A stretch of DNA of 64,000 nt, from NCBI GenBank assembly GCA_022447545.1, contig JAKVBI010000018.1, forward strand, positions 1 through 64,000, given 5' to 3'. The notes under the pieces were generated by a model. It was not told the DNA's origin. It ran no database searches and saw only the letters and a program-made list of their open reading frames with translations. Shown piece by piece: positions 7,703-17,971 of the stretch (positions are counted from its first letter, which is position 1; each line of letters begins with the position of its first letter). Both the position numbers and the translations under genes were made by a program. Source of the DNA: Myxococcota bacterium (GTDB taxonomy: Bacteria > Myxococcota_A > UBA9160 > SMWR01).

Positions 7703-8761
7703 CTAGGGGCCCCGGGGCGGTGCGGGCGCCAACGCAAGGGCTGGGCCCTCGTAGAGTTCGGCGACTCGCGCGCAGGCTGCGTGGGGATCCTCGGGAAACG
7801 CACCGAGTTGCTGGGCACAAGCGGCCCCGCACGCGTTGGCCAGCCGTGCGGCATCCTCCCAGCCAAGGCCCTGCCCCCGGCCCACCAGCAGTCCTCCCAG
7901 AAAGGCGTCGCCGGCACCGGTAGTGTCCACCACGGTCACGCTCCGCCCCGTCACCCAGCCTTCGTACGACTCGCTGGTCACCGCACAACCGGCCTCGCCG
8001 TCGGTCACCACCACGGCGTCGTTCGCGTACTCGGCCCGCAGCCGCCGCGCAATGTCGAGGGCGTCGCTGCCTGCCACGAGTTCCAGGGCCGCCTGCTTGG
8101 AGGGTTTGAGGGTATGGGCGCTGCGGAGCAACTGGTCGAGTTCAGCCTCGTTGCCCAAGCTCGCCAGGGCATCCGAGGGCGGAACATCAAGGTCCACCAC
8201 ACAGGTTGCCGATCCGCCTCGCGCCACTCGGAGCGCCTCACAGGCCGCACCCAGGGGGAGTTGAGAGACTTCGGTGCTGACGATTCGGGCCCGGCCGATG
8301 AAGACCCCATGGTGCTCACGAACCTGCGCCGCAGTGGTCCCAGAGGTCGCTCCCGGCGCCATGTAAATGGCCCGGGCGCCTGCATCATCGACGAAGATCT
8401 CGGCCAGGGACGTAGCCGCATCGACGCGTAGCAGGTCGTGTTCGATCCCCAGGCGGTCCATGGCGGCCTGCAGGAAACGGCCGTCCTCGTCGTCCCCCTG
8501 ACGACCGAAGATCCCCACGCGCGCACCCAGCGCCGCCGCCCATCCCAGGTGGTTGAGGACCACACCCCCCACGTGGCGCTGCACCGCACCCGCACCGGGA
8601 AGTTCGTGCAGCATTCCCTTGGCATCCCCGCCAAGGATGCGCGGGGTCCGGTGGACACGGTCCACCACCATGCTTCCGATCCCGGCGACGTCGAGGGTTC
8701 CTCCTCGACGGTCGATCCCCTGGTCCCGATCCTTCACGCAAGACGAGGATACCCCCAACAC
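7703..8761 (-). CDS. PfkB-family carbohydrate kinase
   Basis: About 352 residues. The C-terminal ATP/phosphoryl-transfer motif DTTGAGDAFLGG, with the catalytic Asp, and the N-terminal GGVVLNHLGWAAALGA glycine-rich motif define the ribokinase/PfkB family. VVVTDGEAGC fits the family's nucleotide-binding strand. The sugar or nucleoside substrate cannot be assigned. The start is uncertain: GTG at 8761 or GTG at 8737; the family core begins near LDVAGIG, and an AGGAGG sequence just upstream of that point has no standard start codon after it. It probably shares an operon with the receiver-XRE regulator, whose gene ends 36 bp upstream. Confidence 0.85.
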   Translation of the reverse strand: MLGVSSSCVKDRDQGIDRRGGTLDVAGIGSMVVDRVHRTPRILGGDAKGMLHELPGAGAVQRHVGGVVLNHLGWAAALGARVGIFGRQGDDEDGRFLQAAMDRLGIEHDLLRVDAATSLAEIFVDDAGARAIYMAPGATSGTTAAQVREHHGVFIGRARIVSTEVSQLPLGAACEALRVARGGSATCVVDLDVPPSDALASLGNEAELDQLLRSAHTLKPSKQAALELVAGSDALDIARRLRAEYANDAVVVTDGEAGCAVTSESYEGWVTGRSVTVVDTTGAGDAFLGGLLVGRGQGLGWEDAARLANACGAACAQQLGAFPEDPHAACARVAELYEGPALALAPAPPRGP

Positions 8762-8797
8762 GCGTCGAGAGTGGGGCTTCTTGTGGGTGCGAGGTGC

Positions 8798-9403
8798 TTA
8801 AACGGACTCGAAGAAGTGGGTCATCGGAACCCGCAACGCTGTAGCCAGCTTGTGCAGGGTCGACAGTGAGGCCGCGCTCTTGCCCAGTTCGATCTGCGAG
8901 ATCAGGCTGACCGAGAGCCCCGTGCGATTGGCAACCTGCTTGAGGGTCAGGGATTGCTTGGAACGAAGCTCTCGCACGCAAGTGCCGATGACCTCGTTGA
9001 GGCGCGTCTCGATGTCGACCTGAAGGCCCTTGGCCGCAATCGCGGACTGCAGGCTGTCGGCCAGTTCGGGCAACTTGACGGGTTTCTGCAGATAGTCGAA
9101 GGATCGGAGCTTCATGCTACGCACCGAACCCTCCACACTCGGATGGGTCGTCATGCTGATCACGCACACGTCGGAATCGGCTTGGCGCACGTCGCGCAAC
9201 AACTCGAAGCCGGACCCCGACGGGTCGGAGATGTCGAGCAGCACAATCTTGGCACGGCCTGCCTTGACGATGGAAAGGGTCTGATCGGAGTCCCGAACCC
9301 GCTCGACGTGGAAGCCCTCCTCCATCAAGAATTCGGTGAGGATCGACGAGTGTTCGTCGTCGGTGTCGGCGATCAAAAGGCTGATCTGCTGGTCATTGGG
9401 CAT
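8798..9403 (-). CDS. Response regulator: receiver domain fused to an XRE helix-turn-helix
   Basis: 201 residues from ATG 9403, with GAGGAG upstream. Residues 7-120 form a CheY-like receiver with acidic pocket D13/D15/D16, phosphorylation site D57 (LLDIS) and K107 (LQKP). Residues about 147-200 form a cro/C1-type DNA-binding domain (TLKQVANRTGLSVSLISQIE). The receiver is complete, so phosphorylation is expected. A receiver with an XRE output domain is uncommon; most response regulators use winged helix, LuxR or Fis outputs. The longer open frame upstream has no family resemblance and a low-quality N-terminus. No sensor kinase is adjacent; its partner is unknown. Confidence 0.85.
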   Translation of the reverse strand: MPNDQQISLLIADTDDEHSSILTEFLMEEGFHVERVRDSDQTLSIVKAGRAKIVLLDISDPSGSGFELLRDVRQADSDVCVISMTTHPSVEGSVRSMKLRSFDYLQKPVKLPELADSLQSAIAAKGLQVDIETRLNEVIGTCVRELRSKQSLTLKQVANRTGLSVSLISQIELGKSAASLSTLHKLATALRVPMTHFFESV

Positions 9404-9749
9404 GATGCTCGTCTCCTCGCAAAGCAACGGCGCGGCCTGGCACCCCTGTGCCGACCCCGACGTTTGACCTGCCGATTCTTTTCGGGTGATGTGAAGGTTC
9501 CCATGAGCCCGAAATGAACTTTTCCGCTGCGGCTTGATTTCCCCCCAAGGCCGACGCCTCCGGGACCGCGTTGCAGCGATCGATGCACCAGAGGGCTTGC
9601 CAGGCCCCCGGCAGCGGTCACCCCTACCGGTCCGGCGCGCCTCGGTCCAATGCGCCTGAGGGCGAAGCTCGGGCGGGGCCCGGTATTTCTCACGGGGGGC
9701 GCCCACGGGAGTTACGAGCGGTGGTGCGATTCCGGGCGGGGCCCGGTGT
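9404..9749. other. Intergenic region upstream of the receiver-XRE gene
   Basis: About 346 bases without a gene, between the LolA-like stop (9750) and the regulator start (9403), both on minus. It begins with two copies of a GC-rich hairpin (listed separately) and should contain the regulator's promoter, which I cannot identify. A long open frame crosses it but has no protein-like features. Confidence 0.5.
9670..9747 (-). terminator. Two copies of a GC-rich hairpin after the LolA-like gene
   Basis: The 15-mer cgggcggggcccggt occurs at 9670-9684 and 9733-9747. Each copy folds as CGGGC-GGG-GCCCG (CCGGGC/GCCCGG in the second). The second copy begins 3 bases after the LolA-like stop codon on the minus strand. 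Position suggests tandem terminators; neither has a U-run. Confidence 0.45.
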
Positions 9750-12007
<2,258 letters not shown>

Positions 12008-12030
12008 CTAGCCCCGATTTCCGCCGGCGA

Positions 12031-12846
12031 TCAGACCCCACTTCGAGGGGAGGCAGAGCGCCTCGGCAAAACGATGGGCATGCCACCGGCATCCTCCACC
12101 ACCTCGGCATCGACCCCGAACACCGCCCGCAGGTGCTCAGGGACGAGAACCTGCACGGCGGGGCCTTCGGCGGCCACCCGGCCCTCGGCGAGGAGTACCA
12201 CGCGGTCACTGTGGCGGGCCGCCAGCGTCAAATCGTGGGAAACCATCAAGACACAGCCCCCGGCATCCGCGAAGGCGCGCACCACAGACAGCAGGGCCAC
12301 ACGGTGACGCAGGTCGAGGTGGGCGGTGGGTTCATCGAGCAACAACACCCGTGGCTCCTGGGCGAGCGCGCGGGCCACCAGCGCAAGTTGGCGCTCCCCT
12401 CCCGATAGCTGGTTCATGGGTCGCTGCGCCAGCGCCTCGATCCCCACCGTTCGCATGGCCCGGTGCGCGATCTCGACGTCGCGTTGCGACTCGAAGCCGA
12501 AGGTTCCGAGATGCGGGGTCCGACCCATGAGGACGACCTCCTCGACCCGGAACGCAAAGGCCAGACTGGTCTCCTGCGGAACCACGGCCAGCGCCCGAGC
12601 CAGCTCAGCCCGGGAGTACGCGGCCAACGGCCTGCCGCCGAGCTCGACCTCACCGCGGGTCACCTCGATACTGCGCGACGCCACCCGCAGGGCCGTCGTC
12701 TTGCCCGCTCCGTTGGAGCCGGCCAGTAACACCACCTCTTCCTCCCGCAAAGCCAGATCCAGGCCGCGCAAAACTCGGCGCCGCCCGAGCGCCACCTCGA
12801 CGCCTCGCAACTCGAGCGCAGGATCGGCCGCGGGCCCAGCACTCAT
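12031..12846 (-). CDS. ABC importer ATPase of the FecE/BtuD type
   Basis: 271 residues. Walker A GSNGAGKTT, Q-loop VVPQE, signature LSGGERQ, Walker B VLLLDEPT and the switch His in MVSHD are all intact. Similar to ATPases of cobalamin, haem and ferric-siderophore importers (FepC/BtuD/HmuV). It energises the permease encoded just upstream, with which it overlaps by 4 bp (ATGA). The substrate-binding gene precedes them, giving a complete importer: binding protein, permease, ATPase. The cargo (B12, haem or siderophore) cannot be decided from these sequences. Confidence 0.9.
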   Translation of the reverse strand: MSAGPAADPALELRGVEVALGRRRVLRGLDLALREEEVVLLAGSNGAGKTTALRVASRSIEVTRGEVELGGRPLAAYSRAELARALAVVPQETSLAFAFRVEEVVLMGRTPHLGTFGFESQRDVEIAHRAMRTVGIEALAQRPMNQLSGGERQLALVARALAQEPRVLLLDEPTAHLDLRHRVALLSVVRAFADAGGCVLMVSHDLTLAARHSDRVVLLAEGRVAAEGPAVQVLVPEHLRAVFGVDAEVVEDAGGMPIVLPRRSASPRSGV

Positions 12847-13862
12847 GACGCAAAACTCTGGCGGAGGTCACGACGCAGCAGCCACAAGAACAACGGGCCG
12901 CCCACCAGAGCCGTGATCGCCCCCACAGGCAGCTCACGTCCGTCGAACAGGGTACGCGCCGCCGTGTCGCACACCACCAGAAAGGCGGCGCCGGCCAGCG
13001 CCGACGAGGGAATCAGCAAACGGTGGTCGGGCCCCACCATCAGGCGTAGGCCGTGGGGAACGATCAACCCCACGAAGCCAATCAGCCCCGCGGCCGCCAC
13101 TGCAGCCCCCACCATGAGAGAGGTCCCACCGAGTAACACGCGTTTATGTTTCTCGACATCGACTCCGAGCTGCTGGGCGGACTCCTCTCCCAGGGTCAAC
13201 AGGTTCAGGCCACGTGCAAGTGGCATCGCGCAGGCGAGACCCAGGAAGAGAAAGGCCACCACCCAGCCCACCACATCGACCCGTGCGGCCGAGAGGTTGC
13301 CGATCAACCACAGAAAAATGCTCGCCCCCTCGCTCAGCCCCGAAAGCGAAGCCAGAAACACGATGGCCGCCGACGCAAAGGCGTTGAAGACCACGCCTGT
13401 GAGCAGCAGGTGGGTGGCCGACAGCCGCCCACGCCCGCCCGCCACCGCGAACAACAACACCGCCGTGGCAACGGCGCCGACGAAGGCCGCCGGGGGAACC
13501 GCCTGATAGCCGAGGCCCACGCCCGCCCCCAGACTCAACACCACAATGCCGCCCAACGCTGCCCCACCGGAGACTCCGAGCACATAGGGGTCAGCCAGGG
13601 GGTTGCGCAGCAGGGCCTGAAAGAGCACTCCCGAGACCGAAAGCGATGCCCCCACCCCCATGGCCAGGGCCGCACGTGGCAAGCGTACCCGCAGCACGAT
13701 GTCCGCGGTGGCAGGCTCGACCTCGCCCCCGGAAAGTGCGGCCAGCACCTGGGAGAGAGCGATGGCGCTGGGTCCACTGGCCAGCGCCAGGCCGAGGGCC
13801 AGCGCCAGCACGATCACCAGCACCACCAGCACCCCGGTCCATCGCACCAGAGTGGGCCTCAT
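12843..13862 (-). CDS. FecCD/BtuC-type ABC importer permease
   Basis: 339 residues from ATG 13862, which overlaps the binding-protein stop by 4 bp. It has about nine or ten hydrophobic segments, beginning right at the N-terminus (LVVLVIVLALALGLALA). The family motifs RLPRAALAMGVGASLSVSG, NPLADPYVLGVSGGAALG, the FVGLIVPHGLR loop that contacts the ATPase and GRELPVGAITALVGGP are present. It forms the dimeric inner-membrane channel of a BtuCD-like importer. The open frame extends further upstream in the binding-protein gene, but the permease family starts here. Confidence 0.92.
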   Translation of the reverse strand: MRPTLVRWTGVLVVLVIVLALALGLALASGPSAIALSQVLAALSGGEVEPATADIVLRVRLPRAALAMGVGASLSVSGVLFQALLRNPLADPYVLGVSGGAALGGIVVLSLGAGVGLGYQAVPPAAFVGAVATAVLLFAVAGGRGRLSATHLLLTGVVFNAFASAAIVFLASLSGLSEGASIFLWLIGNLSAARVDVVGWVVAFLFLGLACAMPLARGLNLLTLGEESAQQLGVDVEKHKRVLLGGTSLMVGAAVAAAGLIGFVGLIVPHGLRLMVGPDHRLLIPSSALAGAAFLVVCDTAARTLFDGRELPVGAITALVGGPLFLWLLRRDLRQSFAS

Positions 13863-14743
13863 GGGGCGAGGCCCTGCGGGTGAACGGCCTCGAACAGAAC
13901 CTGCAACGAGCGATCGAGATCCGTTCCCGGCAGCGTGACGGTTTCGGGTGGCAGGCGGCGCACGCGGCCCGCGGCCACTGCGGGCAGCGAGGGCCAACGC
14001 GACCAGTAGCTGGCCGGTGGGTCTGAGTCCGGCGAGGCATCGAGGATGATTTCCGGGGCCCTCGCGATCAGCCACTCGAGGTCGACACGCGGGTAGGGGT
14101 CACCGAGCCGAGCCGCCGCGTTCTCGACCCCGACGGCGTCGAGCATGGAGTCGAGAAAACTCCCGCCCCCCACCACGAACAGGGGTTCGCGCTGAAGCAC
14201 CAGGACGGCGGTGGGCCGGGGCAGACCCGCCGATGCGCGACGGGCAGCGAACCAACTCTGTTGGATCCGCTCCACCACGGCCTCGGCCGCTGGGCCCTCA
14301 CCCACCCGTCGGCCCAGCACCTCGATGGACTCGAGCAATTCCTCGAGGGTCACGTTGGGAAGCTCCAGTACCTCGATCTCCAGGTCCCGGAGACGTCCGC
14401 GGAAGTCACGCTGAGCGGCACTGGGAACCAGCACCACGAGGTCCGGGGACAGCGCAGTCACAGCTTCGAGGCTCGGGCTGAACAATCCACCCACCTGAGG
14501 AAGACCCCGTACCGCCTCTACGCTGCGGGCCGAGTAGACATCCACGCCCACCAGACGGTCGAGCGCCCCCAGGGCCACCAGTGTCTGGGTCAGGGAAGGG
14601 TTCATGGACACCACGCGCTGAGCCGGCTCAATGGCGGACGCCGCAACCCACCCGCCCCAGACCCCCCACAAGGTCCACAGCCCCCAGACGCCGGCGAGGC
14701 AGGCGCGACGCCTAAGGCCGCGGGCGGAAAGAGGTCGATCCAT
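13859..14743 (-). CDS. Periplasmic BtuF/FhuD-type substrate-binding protein
   Basis: 294 residues. The N-terminus has RGLRRRA followed by a Trp-rich hydrophobic stretch and an alanine-rich cleavage region, so it is exported. RVVSMNPSLTQTLVALGALDRLVGVDVYS matches the first lobe of the BtuF/TroA fold; the motif continues with VGGLFSPSLEAVTALSPDLVV. The second lobe carries LDAVGVENAA and a D-rich segment. It would deliver its ligand to the adjacent permease. The ComEA-like gene ends 81 bp upstream. I see no cobalamin riboswitch or clear Fur box in that gap. Confidence 0.88.
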   Translation of the reverse strand: MDRPLSARGLRRRACLAGVWGLWTLWGVWGGWVAASAIEPAQRVVSMNPSLTQTLVALGALDRLVGVDVYSARSVEAVRGLPQVGGLFSPSLEAVTALSPDLVVLVPSAAQRDFRGRLRDLEIEVLELPNVTLEELLESIEVLGRRVGEGPAAEAVVERIQQSWFAARRASAGLPRPTAVLVLQREPLFVVGGGSFLDSMLDAVGVENAAARLGDPYPRVDLEWLIARAPEIILDASPDSDPPASYWSRWPSLPAVAAGRVRRLPPETVTLPGTDLDRSLQVLFEAVHPQGLAP

Positions 14744-14824
14744 GACCCCAACCTGTAGCGCTCCTCGGCGAGAAAAGTGTCGCCTACGCGAAGGCCCGCG
14801 GCACCGCGGGCCCCCGCGCCCCGT

Positions 14825-15178
14825 CTACCGGTCGGCGGACGCCGGCCGCAACGTGGTCTTGCCCTGAAGCGTCACATGGGGGCGCAGACGCGCCAGGCCC
14901 GCCTCGCCGACCCCCCGGACCTCGAGCAGGTCTTCGAGGTTCTCGAAGCCACCGAGTCGCTTGCGCGCAGCGATGAGCGCCTCAGCGCGAGCCTCTCCGA
15001 TGCCGGGCAGTCGGGCCAATTCGTGGGCCGTCGCCGTGTTGACGTTGACGACGCCGGAGGAGGCTGCCTCGGCCGTCCCCGCAGCGCCTGCCATTCCAGC
15101 AGCCGAGCTCAGCATCACCACCAGTGCGCAGAGGGCCAGTGTGCGCGAGCCGCGCACTCCAGTGCATTGGGTCTTCAT
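14825..15178 (-). CDS. Exported ComEA-like helix-hairpin-helix protein
   Basis: 117 residues from ATG 15178, chosen over 15184 because AGGAG sits 9 bases before it. A signal peptide (TLALCALVVMLSSAAGMAGAAG) is followed by one (HhH)2-type domain: VNVNTATAHELARLPGIGEARAEALIAARK (given as one domain at about residues 55-85) and LLEVRGVGEAGLARLRP. In competent bacteria ComEA binds DNA outside the inner membrane during uptake. No other competence gene is nearby, and many non-competent bacteria have such small ComEA-like proteins, so uptake is unproven. Confidence 0.8.
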   Translation of the reverse strand: MKTQCTGVRGSRTLALCALVVMLSSAAGMAGAAGTAEAASSGVVNVNTATAHELARLPGIGEARAEALIAARKRLGGFENLEDLLEVRGVGEAGLARLRPHVTLQGKTTLRPASADR

Positions 15179-15247
15179 GTCCATGGTCTCCTGGGACCCG
15201 GGGCGAGAAAGCGGGGGCAGCCGCACGGGGAGCGGCTGCCTGTCGGG

Positions 15248-16300
15248 TCAACGGTTCCGACTCACCGAGTAGCGGAGTGCCGCGAGAAGGCCCTGCTTGG
15301 CGAGGCCCTCGGAGAAGGGCTTGATGAGCGCCTCGGCTCGATCGCAATGTTTTTGGGCTCGGCGCAGGGTGTCTTCGACACCCCGGTAGCGCTCGACCAG
15401 CGCAATCACCGGTGCCAGGTCCAAGGCCTCCGGTTCCCCCTCAGCGTGGCCCGGGTCCGCGTCCGCCAAAACCTGGGCCGCCTTGAGGAGCGCCACGATG
15501 GACCCCTGTTCAGCGGGTGTGGAGCGTTTGAGGGTGAGCAGCAGGGGCAGCGTCACCTTGCCCTCTCGCAGGTCCGCGTAGGGGCGCTTGCCGAGCTCGG
15601 CCTCGCGAGCGCTGTAGTCCAGGGCGTCGTCGCACAACTGGAACGCCACCCCCAGTTCGTGGCCGAATTCCGAGAGCTTCTGCCGTTCGGCGCGGGTGAC
15701 ATCCGCCAGGATCGCTCCGGTCTCGCAGGAGGTCGAGAGCAAGACGGCGCTCTTGCGCTCGATGACGGCGAAATAGTGGCTCTCGCTCACCTCGGGGTCG
15801 AAGCTGCGCTGGAGCTGAAGCAACTCCCCCTCGGACATACTGCGGATGGCATTGACGAAGGAACGAAGGATGTCGGGGTTGCCGTCATCGGTGATGATCG
15901 ACGAGGCCCGCGCGTAGAAGAAATCCCCAGCCAACACGGCGCGGCGATTCCCCCACAGCGCGTTGGCGGAAGGCCGTCCTCGGCGCAGCTCGGACAAGTC
16001 GACGACATCGTCGTGCAAGAGCGAAGCGGTGTGCATGAACTCGATGGCCGCACCGATGTGGATCCGCCGGGGACCCGTGTACCCACACAGCTCAGCGGCC
16101 AGGAGCACCAGGGCCGGCCGGATGCGCTTGCCCCCAGCCGCCAGGACGTGATCCCCAATCAGGGGAATCAGCTCACTGGCCGACCCGAACTGGTCGCGCA
16201 TGTGCTGCTCGACGAGTTCGAGCTCGGGCTCGATGCGAGAAAAGGCGCGCCGGAAGTCCTCGGAGGCATGGGCGGCGGGGTCGTTCGAAGCTCGTGTCAC
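15248..16300 (-). CDS. ispB: Polyprenyl diphosphate synthase (IspB-type)
   Basis: 350 residues from GTG 16300. It makes the long trans-prenyl chain of quinones from isopentenyl diphosphate. The first Asp-rich motif is LLHDDVVD, the second CDDALD, and GGKRIRPAL is the conserved lysine-arginine segment. GDFFYARA and KSAVLL also fit the family. Chain length (C40 or longer) is likely from the IspB resemblance but not proven. A longer frame starts at TTG 16336, but that TTG is the start of a good TTGACA box, so I take the GTG as the start. No quinone genes are adjacent. Confidence 0.88.
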   Translation of the reverse strand: MTRASNDPAAHASEDFRRAFSRIEPELELVEQHMRDQFGSASELIPLIGDHVLAAGGKRIRPALVLLAAELCGYTGPRRIHIGAAIEFMHTASLLHDDVVDLSELRRGRPSANALWGNRRAVLAGDFFYARASSIITDDGNPDILRSFVNAIRSMSEGELLQLQRSFDPEVSESHYFAVIERKSAVLLSTSCETGAILADVTRAERQKLSEFGHELGVAFQLCDDALDYSAREAELGKRPYADLREGKVTLPLLLTLKRSTPAEQGSIVALLKAAQVLADADPGHAEGEPEALDLAPVIALVERYRGVEDTLRRAQKHCDRAEALIKPFSEGLAKQGLLAALRYSVSRNR

Positions 16301-16307
16301 GCTGGCC

Positions 16308-16336
16308 AAACTAGCCAGCCCAGTCGGGGCTGTCAA
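16308..16336 (-). promoter_or_regulatory. Candidate sigma-70 promoter of the polyprenyl synthase gene
   Basis: On the minus strand TTGACA (16336-16331), a 17-bp spacer and TAGTTT (16313-16308) end only 7 bases before the GTG start. If real, the mRNA would have almost no leader. An inverted repeat, gctggc/gccagc (16301-16319), overlaps the -10 and could be an operator. Confidence 0.5.
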
Positions 16337-16373
16337 AGGGGAGCGGGCTTAAAAAGCGATTAATTTCAACGTG

Positions 16374-17843
16374 TTAACTGCCATTCACGGGCCTGTGCAC
16401 CGGCGGGCACGTGCGCAACCACGCAACCGCAGCAGCAGCATCGGCCACTGGGATGGGCTGGGCGTCACCACATTCCCCGGGCGGAATTTCCTGGCCCTCG
16501 GGCACCAGTACTCGCCGGAATCCCAACCGCGCGGCTTCCCGCAAACGCAGGTCGAGTCGGGCGACGCGCCGCACCTCCCCCCCCAGACCAATCTCCCCAC
16601 AGGCCGCTACGTCCGGGGGCAGGGGGATCTCGAGGCAACTCGATGCCAGCGCCAGAGCGAGCCCGAGGTCAGCAGCTGGCTCGCCCACTTTGAAGCCCCC
16701 AGCCACATTGACATACACATCGCGCGACACCAGTTCGAGGTGGGTGCGCCGGTCGAGCACCGCCAGCATCAAAGCGAGCCGGCCATCGTCAATCCCGATG
16801 CTCGTTCGCCGAGCCGTCCCGTAGCCCGCAGGCGCCACGAGCGCTTGAAGCTCCACGAGGATCGGTCGGCTGCCTTCGAGTAGAGGCAGTATGCAAGCGC
16901 CGGGTCCCGCAGCGCCGGCCGCTCCCTCGCTGCCGGCCGCCCGGCGCTCCGAGAGAAACAGCTCGCTGGGGTTGCCGACCGCTTCGAGACCCGCCTGGGT
17001 CATGGAAAACACTCCGACCTCCTGGGTGGGACCAAAGCGGTTCTTACTGGTGCGCAGCAGACGGAACGCGTGATGACGATCGCCCTCGAAATGAAGCACC
17101 ACGTCCACCAGGTGCTCGAGCACTCTCGGTCCGGCCAGAGTGCCCTCCTTGGTGACGTGACCCACCAGTAACAGGGTGCTCCCACTCGCCTTCGCGCTGT
17201 TGGCCAGCTGTGCCGCGCAATCGCGCACCTGGGCCACGGAGCCCGGCGCGGACTCGACACGTTCGGTCGAAAGCGTCTGGATCGAGTCGATGATCACGAT
17301 TCCCGGAGCCGCCTCGCGCCAGGGTTCCGCCAGCTGAGAGAGTCGCGTCTCCGCCAACACGCGAACCTTCTCGGGCAACACCGGCAGACGCTCGGCCCGC
17401 AGCCGCAGCTGCTCGGGGCTTTCCTCTCCCGTGACGTAAAGCACGGGCGCTACGCCCTCCAGGGCTGCGGCCAGCTGCAGAGCCAGAGTCGACTTCCCGA
17501 CACCGGGTTCTCCCCCAAGCAGCACCACCGAGCCGGGCACCAGGCCCCCTCCGAGAACACGGTCGAACTCTTCCATGCCCGTGGAGATGCGAGGCACCGA
17601 AGTCGCGTCGATCTCGCCCAACAGGCGAGGGGACGCCGCCGTGCCCGCCCCGGCCCCCTGGGGCTCTTCGGCGATTCCCAGCGTGTCGCGGGGCGACAGG
17701 CCGCTTCCGACCTGCTCTTCGACCAGCGAACTCCAGGCGCTGCATTCGGGGCAGCGCCCCAACCAGCGCGGCTGCTGGGCACCGCACTCCGTACACGCGA
17801 ACACCGATCTCGGCCGAGCCACGGTGGGCAGTGTAGCTCCCAT
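16374..17843 (-). CDS. radA: DNA repair protein RadA (Sms)
   Basis: 489 residues from ATG 17843. RadA is a RecA-like helicase that drives branch migration in recombinational repair. Seen in order: an N-terminal zinc finger (CTEC...CPEC), Walker A GGEPGVGKST, Walker B IVIIDSIQT, the RadA-specific KNRFG motif, and a C-terminal Lon-protease-like domain with VNVAGGFKVGEPAADL and GEIGLGGEVR. Length is slightly above the usual 450-460, with an Ala/Gly-rich insertion in the middle (GSEGAAGAAGPG). The open frame continues upstream into the bio promoter region; the chosen start places the zinc finger near the N-terminus. Divergent from bioB. Confidence 0.95.
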   Translation of the reverse strand: MGATLPTVARPRSVFACTECGAQQPRWLGRCPECSAWSSLVEEQVGSGLSPRDTLGIAEEPQGAGAGTAASPRLLGEIDATSVPRISTGMEEFDRVLGGGLVPGSVVLLGGEPGVGKSTLALQLAAALEGVAPVLYVTGEESPEQLRLRAERLPVLPEKVRVLAETRLSQLAEPWREAAPGIVIIDSIQTLSTERVESAPGSVAQVRDCAAQLANSAKASGSTLLLVGHVTKEGTLAGPRVLEHLVDVVLHFEGDRHHAFRLLRTSKNRFGPTQEVGVFSMTQAGLEAVGNPSELFLSERRAAGSEGAAGAAGPGACILPLLEGSRPILVELQALVAPAGYGTARRTSIGIDDGRLALMLAVLDRRTHLELVSRDVYVNVAGGFKVGEPAADLGLALALASSCLEIPLPPDVAACGEIGLGGEVRRVARLDLRLREAARLGFRRVLVPEGQEIPPGECGDAQPIPVADAAAAVAWLRTCPPVHRPVNGS

Positions 17844-17868
17844 GGGGCCCGCCACCGCCGCCGTTGGC

Positions 17869-17900
17869 CTGTCGACTCCCGGTCTGCGTATGGTTGACAG
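17869..17900. promoter_or_regulatory. Candidate BirA operator upstream of bioB
   Basis: ctgtcgact (17869-17877), a 14-bp spacer and ggttgacag (17892-17900) form a 9-14-9 inverted repeat matching at 7 of 9 positions. This is the architecture of BirA operators (TTGTAAACC-N14-16-GGTTTACAA), with the TGTCAACC-type half-site. Confidence 0.55.
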
Positions 17901-17923
17901 GGGTGGAGCGACGCGCCTAGCTT
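17894..17923 (+). promoter_or_regulatory. Candidate bioBFD promoter overlapping the BirA box
   Basis: TTGACA (17894-17899), 18-bp spacer, TAGCTT (17918-17923), about 48 bases before the bioB GTG. The -35 lies inside the right half of the BirA-like repeat, so BirA bound there would block RNA polymerase. Confidence 0.5.
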
Positions 17924-17971
17924 GGCCCAACCGCCCGACCCCATTCCACCCGAGGCACCCGAGGAGACCCC

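Noticed and set aside
14744-14824. Possible cobalamin riboswitch or Fur box before the BtuF-like gene
   Set aside because: The gap is only 81 bases and shows neither the B12-box core nor a Fur-type palindrome.
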